From positions 5,828,001 to 5,892,000 of the forward strand of contig CP053157.1 of assembly GCA_014607495.2 (NCBI GenBank): DNA of 64,000 nt, given 5' to 3'. Under the pieces are notes generated by a model. It was not told the origin of the DNA. It saw only the letters and a list, made by a program, of their open reading frames with translations, and ran no database searches. Shown piece after piece: positions 13,023 to 23,814 of this stretch; the first letter of the stretch is position 1; each line of letters opens with the position of its first letter. This DNA comes from Carposina sasakii (lineage: Eukaryota; Arthropoda; Insecta; Lepidoptera; Carposinidae). The position numbers and the translations under genes are program-made.

Positions 13023-13245
13023 AATTGATCCTCGGCTCGGAGCTTTACTAGAGTACATCAGCTACATCTTCTTCCGTGAATGTCATAAGAGACGGGTATT
13101 TTCTTAGTCGGTAAGCTAGCAACTTGTCGTTATGCAGTAATTACATCTGTACCCGCCATGCTAATCGTGACTGTGAGATCTCATTTATGATCCTGCAGTT
13201 CTAGCTACCCCAATTCGGGAACACAGCCGGGTTTATATATGTGTG
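13023..13245 (+). repeat. short retroposon family Q, copy 1
   Basis: Order of blocks: GGAGCTTTACTAGAGTACAT, CTTCTTCCGTGAATGTCATA, ACAT.TGTACCC, TTATGATCCTGCAGTTCTAG and a tail GGGAACACAGCCGGGTTTAT. It is one of about eleven copies in the window. It is followed 40 bp later by an RTE end. Confidence 0.7.
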
Positions 13246-13287
13246 TGCATGAAAACATATTGCCCTAATAAGGTTTAAGGCAGCGTG

Positions 13288-13428
13288 GGAAGGCCACCCG
13301 CGAGGTGGACGGATGACCTGGCCAAGGTTGCGGGCGTCGGTTGGATGCAGGCTGCTTCCGACCGGTCGGAGTGGAGGTTGTTGGGGGAGGCCTATGTCCA
13401 ACAGTGGACTTCTCAGGGCTGTAAATGA
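13288..13428 (+). pseudogene. 46-codon C-terminus of RTE-type reverse transcriptase
   Basis: One open frame ending at TGA (13426) encodes GRPPARWTDDLAKVAG, then DRSEWRLLGEAYVQQWTSQG. This is the conserved C-terminal tail downstream of the RT domain in RTE-like non-LTR elements. It is followed by ATGATGATGA, the simple GAT-rich 3' tail usual for the clade. It is the best preserved of these ends in the window, but RT and endonuclease are missing, so it is a 5'-truncated, non-functional insertion. Confidence 0.85.
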
Positions 13429-14152
13429 TGATGATGAAGGTTTAAGAAACAAATATCTGACGAATTATGACTCAAGCCTCTCAGTGATAAAGTCTATTAA
13501 GTGGAAAAGGTTCATTATTATTGGTAGACAATTTAAAAACCGCTTCGAAACTCGTCTCCAATCACGTTAGTCCCAGATTTCCTGTAACGAGCAATGAAAT
13601 AGGACCCAAAAAACCGATGCTCGAACAATCAACTCCACTTATTAAGAATCCTGGTCAAAAAGAGGACTCCTAATTGAACGACGCGGTTCGTGTAAAAGCT
13701 TTTAGAGAAAATAAAACGCAGAGAAATGCAAAAAAAAAAAAACATGAAATGCAAGCGAGACTTTAGCCGAGCGGTTTTTAGCGAGTCGCACAAAGCGCCA
13801 CTTAATTTACCGTGCTTAATGACCACCCTGTAGTTACGTACGGTCGATGAAAAGAAAATTTTAAGATCCCTTTACAGCCTGTATGTTGGGGTGGAACGGG
13901 TTCTTTGCAATTTTCCTTTTAATATCACCGCCTTGGAAATGGGTGTATGTTTTTTTTGAGCGTCCATTTTAATTTATACTCTGTGTAACTTATTACTATG
14001 CAATATTAGGCTTCTCTGGCATCGTCTCCATAAATCACGTATACTTTGGCATCCCCCTATATTAACAAAGCGATCGTCTATCGGGAGGGTAACTTTAGAA
14101 CTAGTACATGGTTATAGTAATATTGCTTTAAAATAGCGATTAATATAAATAA

Positions 14153-14200
14153 ATATAATGTAATGTAATGTAATGTCAATAAATATAATGTAATGTAATT
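14153..14200. repeat. (TAATG)n simple repeat
   Basis: Runs of AATGT/TAATG interrupted once by TCAATAAATA. It precedes a SINE. Confidence 0.85.
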
Positions 14201-14206
14201 AAAAAA

Positions 14207-14345
14207 AAAGAGATGGTAAAATTCGTCATCCGAGTAATTGACCTGGTAGCTCAGTGGTAAGAGCGCTGGCACGGAATGCAGAGGTCGTGGGTTCGATTCC
14301 CACTCGGATGAAGAATTTTCCATTTTTTCTATTAACAATTTTATA
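14207..14345 (+). repeat. tRNA-derived SINE, copy 1
   Basis: tRNA-like region about 14240-14311: box A-like TGGTAGCTCAGTGG and box B GGTTCGATTCC, with a D-arm GCTC..GAGC. The flanks AGAGATGGTAAAATTCGTCA and TTCCATTTTTTCTATTAACA recur in copies at 39.6, 44.5 and 57.5 kb, so this is a repeat and not a single-copy tRNA gene. The anticodon arm is degenerate. Confidence 0.8.
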
Positions 14346-15076
14346 ATAAATATTAGCTGATGCCGACTTTAACTTAAAAATATATACAGAATATCACTTT
14401 GTTTCTCAAAGTAAACTTATGCCATCTTTATACCACACTTATTTAAAAAAAAACAATAGGTAAAACATGACTTTCTAATACTAATTCGCAGGTAAAAGTA
14501 ATATGACCCAAGAAGCAGAGCTAAGTGTTTACCTTAGCGTTTGTTTAGACATCTATGTATTCACATACAAATATATGTATAATCACGCTTATTATCTCCA
14601 AAGATGTAGGGTAAAGATGTGCAAAATACACAACCGCTTTAACACATGTTAGCCTATTCGGCTCATGGTCTAGAAACTTTTATTCCTTCTAGCCAGGTAT
14701 TCACAGAATTGATTAAACCTACCCTCACTTGGCTATGTGTAATAAATTTTAGTTGCGTGGAAGTTTACTCAAGACCGTCCCATTCGGAACCCTTTACATT
14801 GCGGTCCTTGTTAAACAAGGGACAAAGGCGCAGACATTCCAAGATTATAGCTGCCTACCACTAAATATTTTAATAAACTGCTCAATACTTGATCTAGACC
14901 AAAATTTTAAACTCACATTTATTGTAAAGTCATACAGCCAATTTCAATACTCAGATTATAAAGAATTTCGCTTTATTTTTTATTCCGAATTTGAAGTTTT
15001 GCATGAAAACAATTAAAGATTTACTCTGAAATTACCGGTGGATCTTGATAATGTAAATAATCTATACTAATCTATA
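14346..15076. other. no gene recognised
   Basis: AT-rich, short frames only, no recognised repeat. Confidence 0.5.
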
Positions 15077-16235
15077 TCTATACTAATATTATAAAGAGGT
15101 AAACTTTGATTGTTTGTTTGTTTTTTTTTGCAGCGAATAAGCTCCGAAACTACTGGACCGATTTCAAAAATTCTTTCACTGTTAGAACCCTTATTGGACC
15201 AGGATGAACATAGGCTATAGTGTTTCGCATAATTTCCACTGGGCTGGAATAAATATGAATTAAATACAATTTTTTTTTTACCATTTAACGCATGGAGGTA
15301 TAAGTTTGACAGACACCATAGAATAACAAGTCCCCAGAAGGAGTCATCAATGACAGATGTATTCCGGGTAGTGAAGCAAAAACGAGTCAAAAATCCCACA
15401 TCTTCCGCTCTTCTTCCCCGCCGATTGTTGCCAAATCGATAGATATTATCAGTTTTTTAGATACAGTAAATAGGTTGTAAAAATTTGACATACTAAAAAG
15501 TTGCTTCACATAAGTGTGCGTGATTACGGGTTCTGGGAATTTATTCTGTGACGTACAGATGACATGACACAACATGACAGATGAGATTTGTTTTTTTTTA
15601 GTTTGTGGTTTATCCCGAAGAAAGAGCACGAGGAATACAGCATCCATACAGCCATTGTTTTTAGTACTCATGATTTCTGAATTTATGATGTTGATAACTA
15701 TGATGAATGGAAACGTCGGGAAAATGCTCAAAAATGAGTGTAAAATTAATCAAAATCAAAAAGAATTGCGAAAACAACATACCTACATGACTCCACGAAG
15801 AAACGGACATATAGAAATAAATTATAAATTTTACAAGTAAATTACACCTACTCCCTTTTGGTGTTTATGTTCGTTAGGGGGTGTAAGAGAGTACGGACGG
15901 AATTCCCAAAATTCCAATGGGAACAGGACAGACAGGAATTCCAAATTTTTACCGAAATTTCCACTGTACCGGAATAAAAGCTTATTGAATAAGTATACAA
16001 ATAAACCGTTTAACGTACACAGATGAAATTTGGTGTGTATGTTTGTTAGGGGGTGTGAAAGACCATTAAGAACGGGTTTCCCGAAATTCCCATGGGAACG
16101 GCACAAACAGGAATTTCAAGTCTTTACGAAAACCACATGACATATAGAGATGAAATATGACAGGTATATACAGACAAACGGGAATTCCAAATTTTAGAGG
16201 ATATGCACCGAAGCGAAGCGAGGGCGGGCCACTAG
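15077..16235 (+). mobile_element. Helitron-like non-autonomous element, short copy
   Basis: Starts A|TCTATACTAATATTATAAAG and ends GGGCCACTAG|T. It is clearly homologous along its length to 6409-7874 but about 300 bp shorter. It keeps only two TTCCCATGGGAA-type cores (15912, 16087) and joins directly to the terminal AAACGGGAATTCC segment near 16170. An AGAAATAAATTATAAATTTT insert near 15.81 kb is specific to this copy. Confidence 0.65.
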
Positions 16236-16299
16236 TGATATATAAAGCCTTTAATGCAAGAATTTTTTTCGACAAGTTAAAAAAGATAAATAGCTTTCA

Positions 16300-16530
16300 T
16301 TTCAGCCCTTAATTTAACTACTGAACATAGGCTTCCCCTAACAACCTCCATTACTATTGAAAGCATTTGCATGCAGCAGTTACGGTGGCCTTCTTGCGCT
16401 TGCTTTCCGATGTATGGTAGGCACTCTAAAACTTTTCAGGTCCATCGGCTATCGATTCTTCGAGCTATATGCCCTACCTGCCCACTGCCACTGTTTTTGG
16501 ATCGTTGGGCTACCTTGGTGACCTTTAAAT
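16300..16530 (-). pseudogene. LINE reverse transcriptase C-terminal remnant
   Basis: The reverse complement reads WQWAGHIARRIDSRWT with small disruptions. This corresponds to the K-W-x-W-A-G-H-I-A-R..D.RW motif shortly after the RT domain. The end AGGGGAAGCCTATGTTCAGT.AGT is a decayed GEAYVQQW end. Stops and frameshifts show it is dead. Confidence 0.7.
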
Positions 16531-16758
16531 TGCTGATTGAAAAAGCTTATTCCGAGTAAAAACTTTTGTAATTTTTTTACATAGATTGTCTTCAAAAACT
16601 TCTTCGCCTAAAAGATACCTTATTTCAATTTAAATGCTCAATCCAAAGAAATAATCTATCTACTTTGTTCTCGATAAAAAATTTAAAAAAAGTAAACTTA
16701 AAAAATAAAATTTCATTTACCTTAACAAAAATCAAGTACGCGAATGTTTTTACTATTT

Positions 16759-16783
16759 ACGTCATTACCACCGGTAATGACGT
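16759..16783. repeat. 11-bp palindrome around ACC
   Basis: ACGTCATTACC, then ACC, then GGTAATGACGT: a perfect 11-bp inverted repeat. Each arm includes TGACGT or ACGTCA, the core of a CRE/ATF site. Confidence 0.9.
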
Positions 16784-17414
16784 GTCACTTCGCTCAAAAT
16801 CACGAAGGCATCAATAATTGATACACGTCACGAGTAAATACGCCTGAAGCATAGAGGTAGAACAAGACGAGGTGGCTTTTAGAATATACAGTTCCCGTAT
16901 TGCAGATGACGGGCGGCAGGGTAATACCCATACGACCTTTAGAGTGGGGGTAAACCATACTGAGGGTAAACTATACTGAACTAAATTAGTCAGTGGAAGT
17001 AAAACTTGCGCCTGAATTTCGTTCGTACCACACTGCATACTCTAGGTTAAAGTCTTGTAAAATGTGTCAATGACTTTAAGAGTCGCCGTTTATTTTCGAA
17101 AGTTTTTAGAAATCCTTTTTCATCGAATAGGCATTCGATAAAAAGAAGACATTCTACTTTAAAATCAGCGGTTTAGTCTGTGTGTTGATACATCGGTCAT
17201 TCAGGACAAAACTTTTTTAAAAATATATAGATTTACGTTGAAAGACGCAGTTGTACATTGTTTATCGCATTTCCTTTTGATCCTCCCTTCATAATCTAAA
17301 GCCTAACTCACGCACGCAAATAATACATCAAAGTCTTGTCACCTCAAGTTGGCTACCAGAGAAAAACCTTTTAGGGTCCTCACTAGGAAACTATAGGTGG
17401 CGCAACCAGTCCAC
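16784..17414. other. no gene recognised
   Basis: No coding or repeat family recognised. Confidence 0.5.
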
Positions 17415-17640
17415 ACAAGTAACTAAAACCTATGTGGGGCTTTGCTATTGTGGTCGTTCAAGTACAAGAGCTGTTGATAAATAAAGAAAATAAATAAATA
17501 TAAATAAGGTTCTAATAGGATATCATATCTGAAGTATAAAGTTGATACTGTCTCTGTCTTGATCCTATTCTGGAGAAATACATAAAGATAATCTACCAAA
17601 TAGGTTATCTGATCATTGGGAAAATTAGCCATAAATTTAG
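17415..17640. mobile_element. AGGGC-type MITE relative
   Basis: Contains GATACTGTCTCTGTCTTGAT and AGGTTATCTGATCATTGGGA..AAATTAGCC, the same right-end pattern as 1.63, 36.9 and 62.5 kb. The left end is not resolved. Confidence 0.45.
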
Positions 17641-18098
17641 AAAGAAGTAACTAAGATTACAGACTAAATTATCTTTTTACGTTATTTGTCAATAGCCACT
17701 ATTACTACCATGAATGATGTTCGTAAGCCGTATATTCTCTGAAAACTTGGTCACTGATTTAAATACACTTCTATTTAACCCTACGGTAAGAAAGAAGGGT
17801 AATATCTTTAAATATTGGGATTTACCCAACGCTTTCATGGTATGCCAGTAAGGTAATATCCCTTAGATCGACTAAAGTATTTGATTGATGTAACCGTATA
17901 TGTATGCGTTGATTGATGTAAGGTGCTCCATCCATCGTGGTGACCGTGTGGCTTTCACCTTTTTCAGGTAAACATAAGTAAATACTACCCCTTTTGCTCA
18001 TTCGTCAAAAACTTAAGTAAGTGAAAGATTAATTTGGTCCCTGTAGGCGGAAGGAGATTCTGTAGAACTTTGTAGTTTCTTTCCATTTTATTTTTGAA

Positions 18099-18360
18099 CT
18101 AGTGGCAGCCCACAATTTAGTTCGCGTGAACTTTACAAGTCCCGTTATTTCCCGTTCCCATGGGAATTTTGGTAAATCCCTTCTTAGTAGACGCCACGGC
18201 CCAAATATCACATTTCTGGCTTCAGTAGTTTTACCTCGGCAGTGATGAATCAGTCAGGATAAATTATGTTACCTAAAATATAAAAATGAATCGCTAAATG
18301 TGCTGCTAAGCGCAGATCTCGAGAACGGCTGAACCGATTTCTCTTATTCTTTTTTAGAAT
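18099..18360 (-). mobile_element. Helitron-like repeat, 3' end with decayed body
   Basis: On the minus strand it ends GTAAAGTTCACGCGAAC..TGGGCTGCCACTAG|T. The body holds ACCAAAATTCCCATGGGAAC, the same core as in the 6.4-kb element, and AAATCGGTTCAGCCGTTCTC. The 5' limit is uncertain. Confidence 0.5.
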
Positions 18361-18435
18361 ATTGCTTGAAGTACGAGAAAAGTTCTTATAGAAAGATTAA
18401 AAAAAAAAAAAAAAAAATGTCTAATAACAACTTTT

Positions 18436-18500
18436 CTATAGCGGCCGCCCACGACTTTATTTACATGAAAGGGCATTACATTCGTACAAAGCCGGGGCGG
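18436..18500 (-). mobile_element. fragment of Helitron-like 3' end
   Basis: AGCGGCCGCCCACGACTTTA resembles the minus-strand GC-rich end of the elements at 34.6 and 18.1 kb. It follows an A-run at 18401. Too short for certainty. Confidence 0.35.
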
Positions 18501-19109
18501 ATCCCTTGTTTTATATAAAAGATGATGTAAAGTTTTTTCAAAGCTCTTATGATGTGTGACGATGTAAAAATCGTTGCTATAGGTACCTACGTTCATATAA
18601 AATACTTGAGCATAACAGTTTTTTCTATGTTAATATAAGTAGGTAACTAATATTATCTTTTCATTTCTATATGCTTTTTTGAAATTAAACAATAACATGT
18701 GTGCCCTTTTTTATTAAAAGCTTGTGTATTCGCAAGAAAAACAACGGAAAGTAGAAAATTTATGTCTCGAAAAAGTTCACCCATTCCTTTTCCTTGTACA
18801 TCTTTTATTTTTTTACTGAAAGTGTTTTTGTTGAGTACCTCCTCCCACGGAATCCTGAAGGGAACTTAAAAAGGTCCAGTATTATAACTCTTTAATAATA
18901 AATTTCCAGACTTTCCACTGCTTTGATAAATGTCCTCATGAATAAATAAAATTGCACTGTACAGGAGATAAAACTTAACGATTCCGGTAATAATATTTTG
19001 TAATCAGATTATTGGAGTCGCATTCAATGTTAATTTAAATTAATTGTTGTAACTATGTAACCATTATTTATCCCATAATCACACATGTGGCACTAATCCT
19101 TAATTATTA
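18501..19109. other. no gene recognised
   Basis: AT-rich, nothing recognised. Confidence 0.5.
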
Positions 19110-19310
19110 TCCTTACTAATATTATATTAATGCGTTAGTAAGTCACTCTGTCTCTATCTGTCTGTCTTTCACGCCAAAACTACTAAACGATTAAAATGAA
19201 ATTTGTGGTACACAGGTAGCTTAGAAAGGACCAGGTTACTTTTTATCACGGATATATATATTTTTATCCCCAAGGGAACGGAATTGCGAGGGTCCACTAT
19301 TGACTGATAA
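19110..19310 (+). mobile_element. Helitron-like 5' fragment
   Basis: Starts A|TCCTTACTAATATTATATTA and continues CTGTCTTTCACGCCAAAACT, ATTAAAATGAAATTTGTGGT and AAGGGAACGG. These are standard 5' parts of the TC..ACTAATATTATA repeats. No CTAG end is found where expected. Confidence 0.5.
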
Positions 19311-19708
19311 AGGTCACTTTAAAAATCTTACCATAAAAGTATCTATCCTGAATATCCAATAAACACAGTTTATTCATCGTAGTAAGACAAGACTTAATAT
19401 TGTCTTGTTAAACTCGCTTGCGCTTATAAAATACATTGTCAATGAACCAATATTTTATGAATGAGATAATTTTATTTAATTATTAAATAGCTATGCAAAT
19501 ACCCGAGTGTAATCAAATTTCATTTTTTCGTATCAGATATCTCGTAGCACTAATAAGTTTTCTTTTGTGAAGTGGAAGTTTATCAAACTTCCCGATTGGA
19601 GAAACAATACTTGGTCAATTCGAAGTGACGGTTTTATGTTAATTGCTCAATTAACTATTTGTGCACCTTGTGATTTTACTAGGTAAAGCCCACGACTTAG
19701 TCTGTGTT

Positions 19709-19753
19709 ATGTTATGCTTCTTTCTGTAGGCCACACAGAATGAAGCATAACAT
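19709..19753. repeat. 19-bp hairpin
   Basis: Arms 19709-19727 (ATGTTATGCTTCTTTCTGT) and 19735-19753 pair with one mismatch around a 7-base loop (AGGCCAC). Confidence 0.9.
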
Positions 19754-20349
19754 TTTCTTCTTCGTATGTGAAACCTCATATAATAAATTCAATATGATTG
19801 ATCGAGTAAATAAACGGTGAATAAGTTTAAATCGGTTAGCACGAATCCATTATCAAAGCTGGATTCTTGTTGCCCATAGAATACACATAAGTTATAATAG
19901 AGCGCGCCTTATAATTTATCCTCAGGCATAGATATGAATAGACAACCTACCTAGACTACCCTCATATACAATTGCGCACGACTGCACAGACTCAGAAGTA
20001 TTAAATGTAGTAAGTAATTTATAACTAATAGTTAATTGTAATTCTTTTAAAAATAAAAATAATAATGTAATAAATAAGGTTTAAAAAATAAATTGAATAT
20101 ATATTTACTAATTTAATATAACAAGTATTCTACAATTACTAATAGTACTTACGAGTAAAAAAAGGTAGATTCGATTTATTTAAACGTAGACTTTAGTATC
20201 CGTCTATTTCAAGATTATATTGTCTGACACAAACCAATAGACTAGCAATGTCACATATTTTTTTCCTCCACATGCTCTGAAGGGATATACCCTACCTCTA
20301 ACATAAGTCTTAGCTTACCCAAGACTGAAATCCCCAAGTAAAGCATAAG
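19754..20349. other. no gene recognised
   Basis: AT-rich, nothing recognised. Confidence 0.5.
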
Positions 20350-20505
20350 CGTAGCCGCCCCAAGCAGATATCGTGGTGGACGATCATCGCAGAGGCGAAG
20401 AACATAGGGAAGACCTGGAGCGAAATGAAGCACGAAGCTCAAAACTGAACCTAACGAAGACGCATTATGAAAGACCCCTGCCCAATAAGGGACACACGAT
20501 CTGAA
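20350..20505 (+). pseudogene. LINE C-terminal remnant (GKTWSEMK..AQN type)
   Basis: The plus strand reads TIIAEAKNIGKTWSEMKHEA, then QN, stop codons, and later RRRIMKDPCPIRD. This fits the end of a LINE protein that usually reads ..GKTW.E.K..AQDR..W...V.ALCP.RD. Two stops within ten codons, and a frame change upstream (QADIVVDDH for a R-WVDD motif), show decay. The 93-codon open frame on the opposite strand is its antisense shadow. Confidence 0.6.
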
Positions 20506-21214
20506 GTCAAGAGACATTTTTTCTGGTACCATGAAAATTCATAATTATCCTTTTCAATATACACTTGTTACCCTCATTAATTCTCGTGGTGTTGAAACAC
20601 ATATAGCCTATTCTATAGAAGTTACCGTACTTACGTGTTAACGGCCGCCATAGAGGAACGAAACTGTCCTAATATAGGTCCTTAGAGAAAGGATAGAAGT
20701 AAATAAGGTAATTAGCAGGGTAAGAGAAGGGGACAGGGTGGGGCTGCCATAGCACAAGTATCTGCACAGTGGTGTAAGTTGTAAGTGTGCTGAGACAAAC
20801 GCGCCTTGTGCTATAAAATAATGTAGCTAGGTAATTATCAATAAAAAATAGAACCAAGAAAGTAAAAAAGTATGTTGAAAATAAGGTGGCATATTGAATA
20901 AAAAAATAATTTTATGGCACCAAGATTCAAAACCCACTCACATCCCTCTTCAGACCCTTTTGTTTAACGTCTATCACTGAAAAATATTTTTTTCAAAACG
21001 AAAATCCGACTTCCTCCCAAAACTCGAGCTTACTAAAGTAAAATTTCACTAAAGGGCAAATATATATTGCGTTAAGCCGTGTACGAAGTTTAAAAGGCAT
21101 AATATTGTCACATTTATATGCCAGCAAATGATTAAATAGGCCACATGACAAAAGAGAGAAATGAGTAGGCTTCGAAACTTTACGTCTGACAATATAAGCA
21201 ACATATAATTACAC

Positions 21215-21350
21215 TCCTTCTTCCTGCCCTGTTCCCAATCATTTGGGGTCGGTGCAATATGTAGGTACTCTTCTTTCATTCATCCCTATTATCCGTCATC
21301 TCGTTATTCTCATGTCTACCTCTTCCTCTATAACGATCTTACTTCGGACA
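21215..21350 (-). pseudogene. LINE C-terminal remnant (EMTDNRDEW type)
   Basis: The reverse complement reads RGRHENNEMTDNRDE, a stop in place of W, then KKS-TY and, after a frameshift, APTPNDW. This is the ending seen at 8.7 kb, which in intact copies reads EMT.DR.EWKKKTYCADP. Dead copy. Confidence 0.65.
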
Positions 21351-21377
21351 CGGCTTAACGCAATTATCTTCATCTTC

Positions 21378-21436
21378 ATAAGCCTATTGCAGTCCACTAC
21401 TGGACGTAGGCCTCCCCCTGCCATAGGGGGATTTTG
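21378..21436 (-). pseudogene. RTE-type RT C-terminal end
   Basis: The reverse complement carries GGGGGAGGCCTACGTCCAGT..AGTGGACTGC, coding GEAYVQ-WTA. It lies immediately beside the previous LINE remnant in the same orientation, and the two belong to different LINE families. Confidence 0.7.
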
Positions 21437-21469
21437 TTACTAAAAAGTTCCACTATCTGTTTTTCGGCG

Positions 21470-21868
21470 GCCCCATCATCAGACCCTCGTTTTCTTTATA
21501 TTATGTGTAGCTGACCAAAATTCTCTATAAAAATCTAAAAACGGACTACTCGTGCCTTTTGTATTTGAGGATATCCCTAGATTCCTTAGAGATTCCATCA
21601 TCAGATGTTATGTTTTATATGTAGGTGATCAAAACGCTCAGTAAAAGTATAAAAACAGACTACATGTGCCTACAATATTTGAGGATTGCCCTCGATTTCT
21701 CCAAGATCCCATCATCAGATCCTGATATGGTGAATATGGGACCAACTTGGAAGCATACCATGACAAACTATAAAAAAAGGTTCATAAATGACGGAGTTCT
21801 GAGGTAACACACATAAAAAAAACATACAGACGAATTGATAACCTCTCTTTTTTGAAGTCGGTTAAAAA
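21470..21868 (-). repeat. dispersed repeat with ~120-bp internal tandem units
   Basis: CATCATCAGA anchors recur near 21476, 21597 and 21711. Between them are GACTAC.CGTGCC, ATTTGAGGAT and GATC.AAA-CGCTCAGTAAAA blocks. The end TCTTTTTTGAAGTCGGTTAA matches, in reverse complement, the start of the 30.7-kb copy. Confidence 0.65.
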
Positions 21869-22714
21869 TAGCCTAATATTACCTACCTAGAATCATGAGA
21901 AAATTTTCCAATTTTCTTGATTAGAGATATTTTTCCTGAATCGAATATACCGTTTTAGTTACCTTATATACTTACTTTGATCGGAAATCGTGTTATTTAA
22001 TGAACATCGGCACGGCATGGCAGGTACTTCCGGATCTTTTGGAGATTAATGTGTCAAAGAACATTTTCCTTTATAAACGTTAATTTATCAAAAAGAGATT
22101 GAACTTACGTTGTTAGTTATACTTTTACTTTGTTAACTAAGGGTAAAATTTTTGTTCTTGTTTAGTTAAAAAATATACGGTTTTCGAAAAAAATATGAAT
22201 ACAAATAATTTTGTAAGTACAGAGGTGTTAACTCAAATGGTGCGATAATGATTTCGATATTTCAATGCATACTCAATCATTTATTGCATTCACGTGGTTA
22301 AAGATCTTAATGTATGCGGTATCCAGATAAACCTGACCGGTTTTTGTGATGCCGCATTAGAATACGACAATGTAAAACCTTACATTCTAAATAAATAAAA
22401 TAAAAAAAAAAAATTTAATTTACAGATAACATAATATGACCCTGTTGGGCACAGCAACATGTTTTTAGTGTGGTAGGCAGACTGTAGAATTTCATTTTTT
22501 TTATAACTGGCGCCATTGACGGACTTTGTCGTTACTCTGTGATCTAACTAGCCTAACCCAGTATATCCTTTGTTTGGTCGTAACTGTTCCGTTACTTGTG
22601 ACCCGACGTCTCAGATGCTGACAAGAGATTCAGATTCTGTCACTTTATTAGCTTAACATGAAAGAGGAAACTAGGTCAATTCTAATTAACTTTCTAAATG
22701 AAAAAGTAAATAAA
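21869..22714. other. no gene recognised
   Basis: AT-rich. ATTCTAAATAAATAAAATAA plus an A-run at 22387-22413 could be a retrotransposed polyadenylated end, but no body is recognised. Confidence 0.4.
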
Positions 22715-22880
22715 TAAATAAATATTTACAAACTTTACAACACATTAACCTAGTTCCACATTGAGGTCTCTAAGGTCTTGTGGGTGCTAAGTAACGGTAT
22801 ATAACATTGTCTGTTAATAGACAGGAGGACAAATATGGACACACCACGACACAAGACCTTAGGGATCCTACAGTCCCCAT
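22715..22880. repeat. two SINE 3' tails in inverted orientation
   Basis: CTAAGGTCTTGTG at 22770-22782 and its exact reverse complement at 22850-22862. The left part (ACAACACATTAACCTAGTTC, GGTATATAACA) matches the 3' half of the SINE at 44.15-44.39 kb, the right part the same region on the other strand. Confidence 0.6.
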
Positions 22881-23003
22881 AATAAAAAAAAAATCTGATA
22901 AACCAATTAATTTGGAGAGTTGAGAACGTTCCAGCTTACATTAGCAGTTCCATATAGACCGCATTCCTAGAATTTGTCATTACCAAAGATAGCCAATCAG
23001 GAC

Positions 23004-23270
23004 GTCTACTCTGAAGTGACGATAAACGAAGTATCGGCCGAATATCGAGGTGTTTTGCGCCGTTTTTTCATTCGGTCCGATCGAACTCTATTTGACAGGC
23101 TTATAATATAAGTCAATGTGATTTATTCTCCATGGTTCCAAATGAGTTGTGAACTGAATGTTGTGAACATCGAAGCAATTTCGTAGAAAGGTCAAAGGCT
23201 TCGATTCGGTCGGGCTTCGGTCGGGCTTCGGTCGGTCCTAAAGATTCGAAAGCGGCATTTCAGAGTAGAC
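23004..23270. mobile_element. 267-bp MITE with GTCTACTCTGAA ends
   Basis: Left GTCTACTCTGAAGTGACG and right, reverse-complemented, GTCTACTCTGAAATGCCG. It is GC-richer than its flanks. It contains CGGTCGGGCTT twice in tandem plus a partial third copy (23207-23235). No transposase. Confidence 0.65.
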
Positions 23271-23599
23271 CCCCAGGTTTCCACGTTCGTGTAGGTAGTG
23301 CATCAAACAGAGCTTTGGCATGACAAACAACTGGCAGCTGCCAACTGACGAGAATGAAACAGAGAGTTGTGTTTGTTTGCGTTGAGTTGCTTAGTCTGTA
23401 AACGTTAAACTGTTTGGATTCACTCATACATACATACTTGAAATTACGCGGAAAGAGTTGCTTTCGGCATCAGCAGCAGAGTAGCAGAAAGACAGAGATC
23501 AAAGTCAAATTGCTACGGTCCTGACACAACTCTTTCCTTTTAACTAATTTCATGATAATTCCTTTAACCGATCGCACGTGCAGTTGTCGGTTAGTTTAA

Positions 23600-23696
23600 C
23601 GTACTCGTATACTAGTCGTAAACTTAACTACAATCAATAGAGTAAGCATGAACGTACTCGTACTAGTCGTACTTAACCTCTAGAGTAAGCATGAAC
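23600..23696. repeat. ~48-bp imperfect tandem duplication
   Basis: CGTACTCGTA..CTAGTCGTA..CTTAAC..AGAGTAAGCATGAA occurs twice in succession. The second copy runs into the MITE that starts at 23687. Confidence 0.8.
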
Positions 23697-23791
23697 TTTT
23701 ACGTGGCGTAACGCTATCGACTCGCAAGCAATATTTATGAGATTTGACAGTTCGACGATAGCGTTACCAACTATACCTAGTGGTTCATGCT
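23687..23791. mobile_element. 105-bp MITE, copy 2
   Basis: AAGCATGAACTTTTACGTGG to GGTTCATGCT, homologous to 4331-4436 in inverse orientation. It retains GTAACGCTATCGACTCGCAA and CGACGATAGCGTTACC. Confidence 0.75.
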
Positions 23792-23814
23792 AGCCCACTA
23801 AATTTGGTCGGTGA

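Noticed and set aside
14238..14312. Possible functional tRNA gene (box A, box B, D arm), likewise at 44.5 kb
   Set aside because: The same sequence with the same flanks occurs about six times, the anticodon arm does not fold normally, and acceptor stems are altered: a SINE.
20251..20532. 93-codon minus-strand frame, hydrophobic, could look like a membrane protein
   Set aside because: The plus strand over the same bases reads a decayed LINE C-terminus (GKTWSEMK..AQN), so the minus frame is its antisense shadow.
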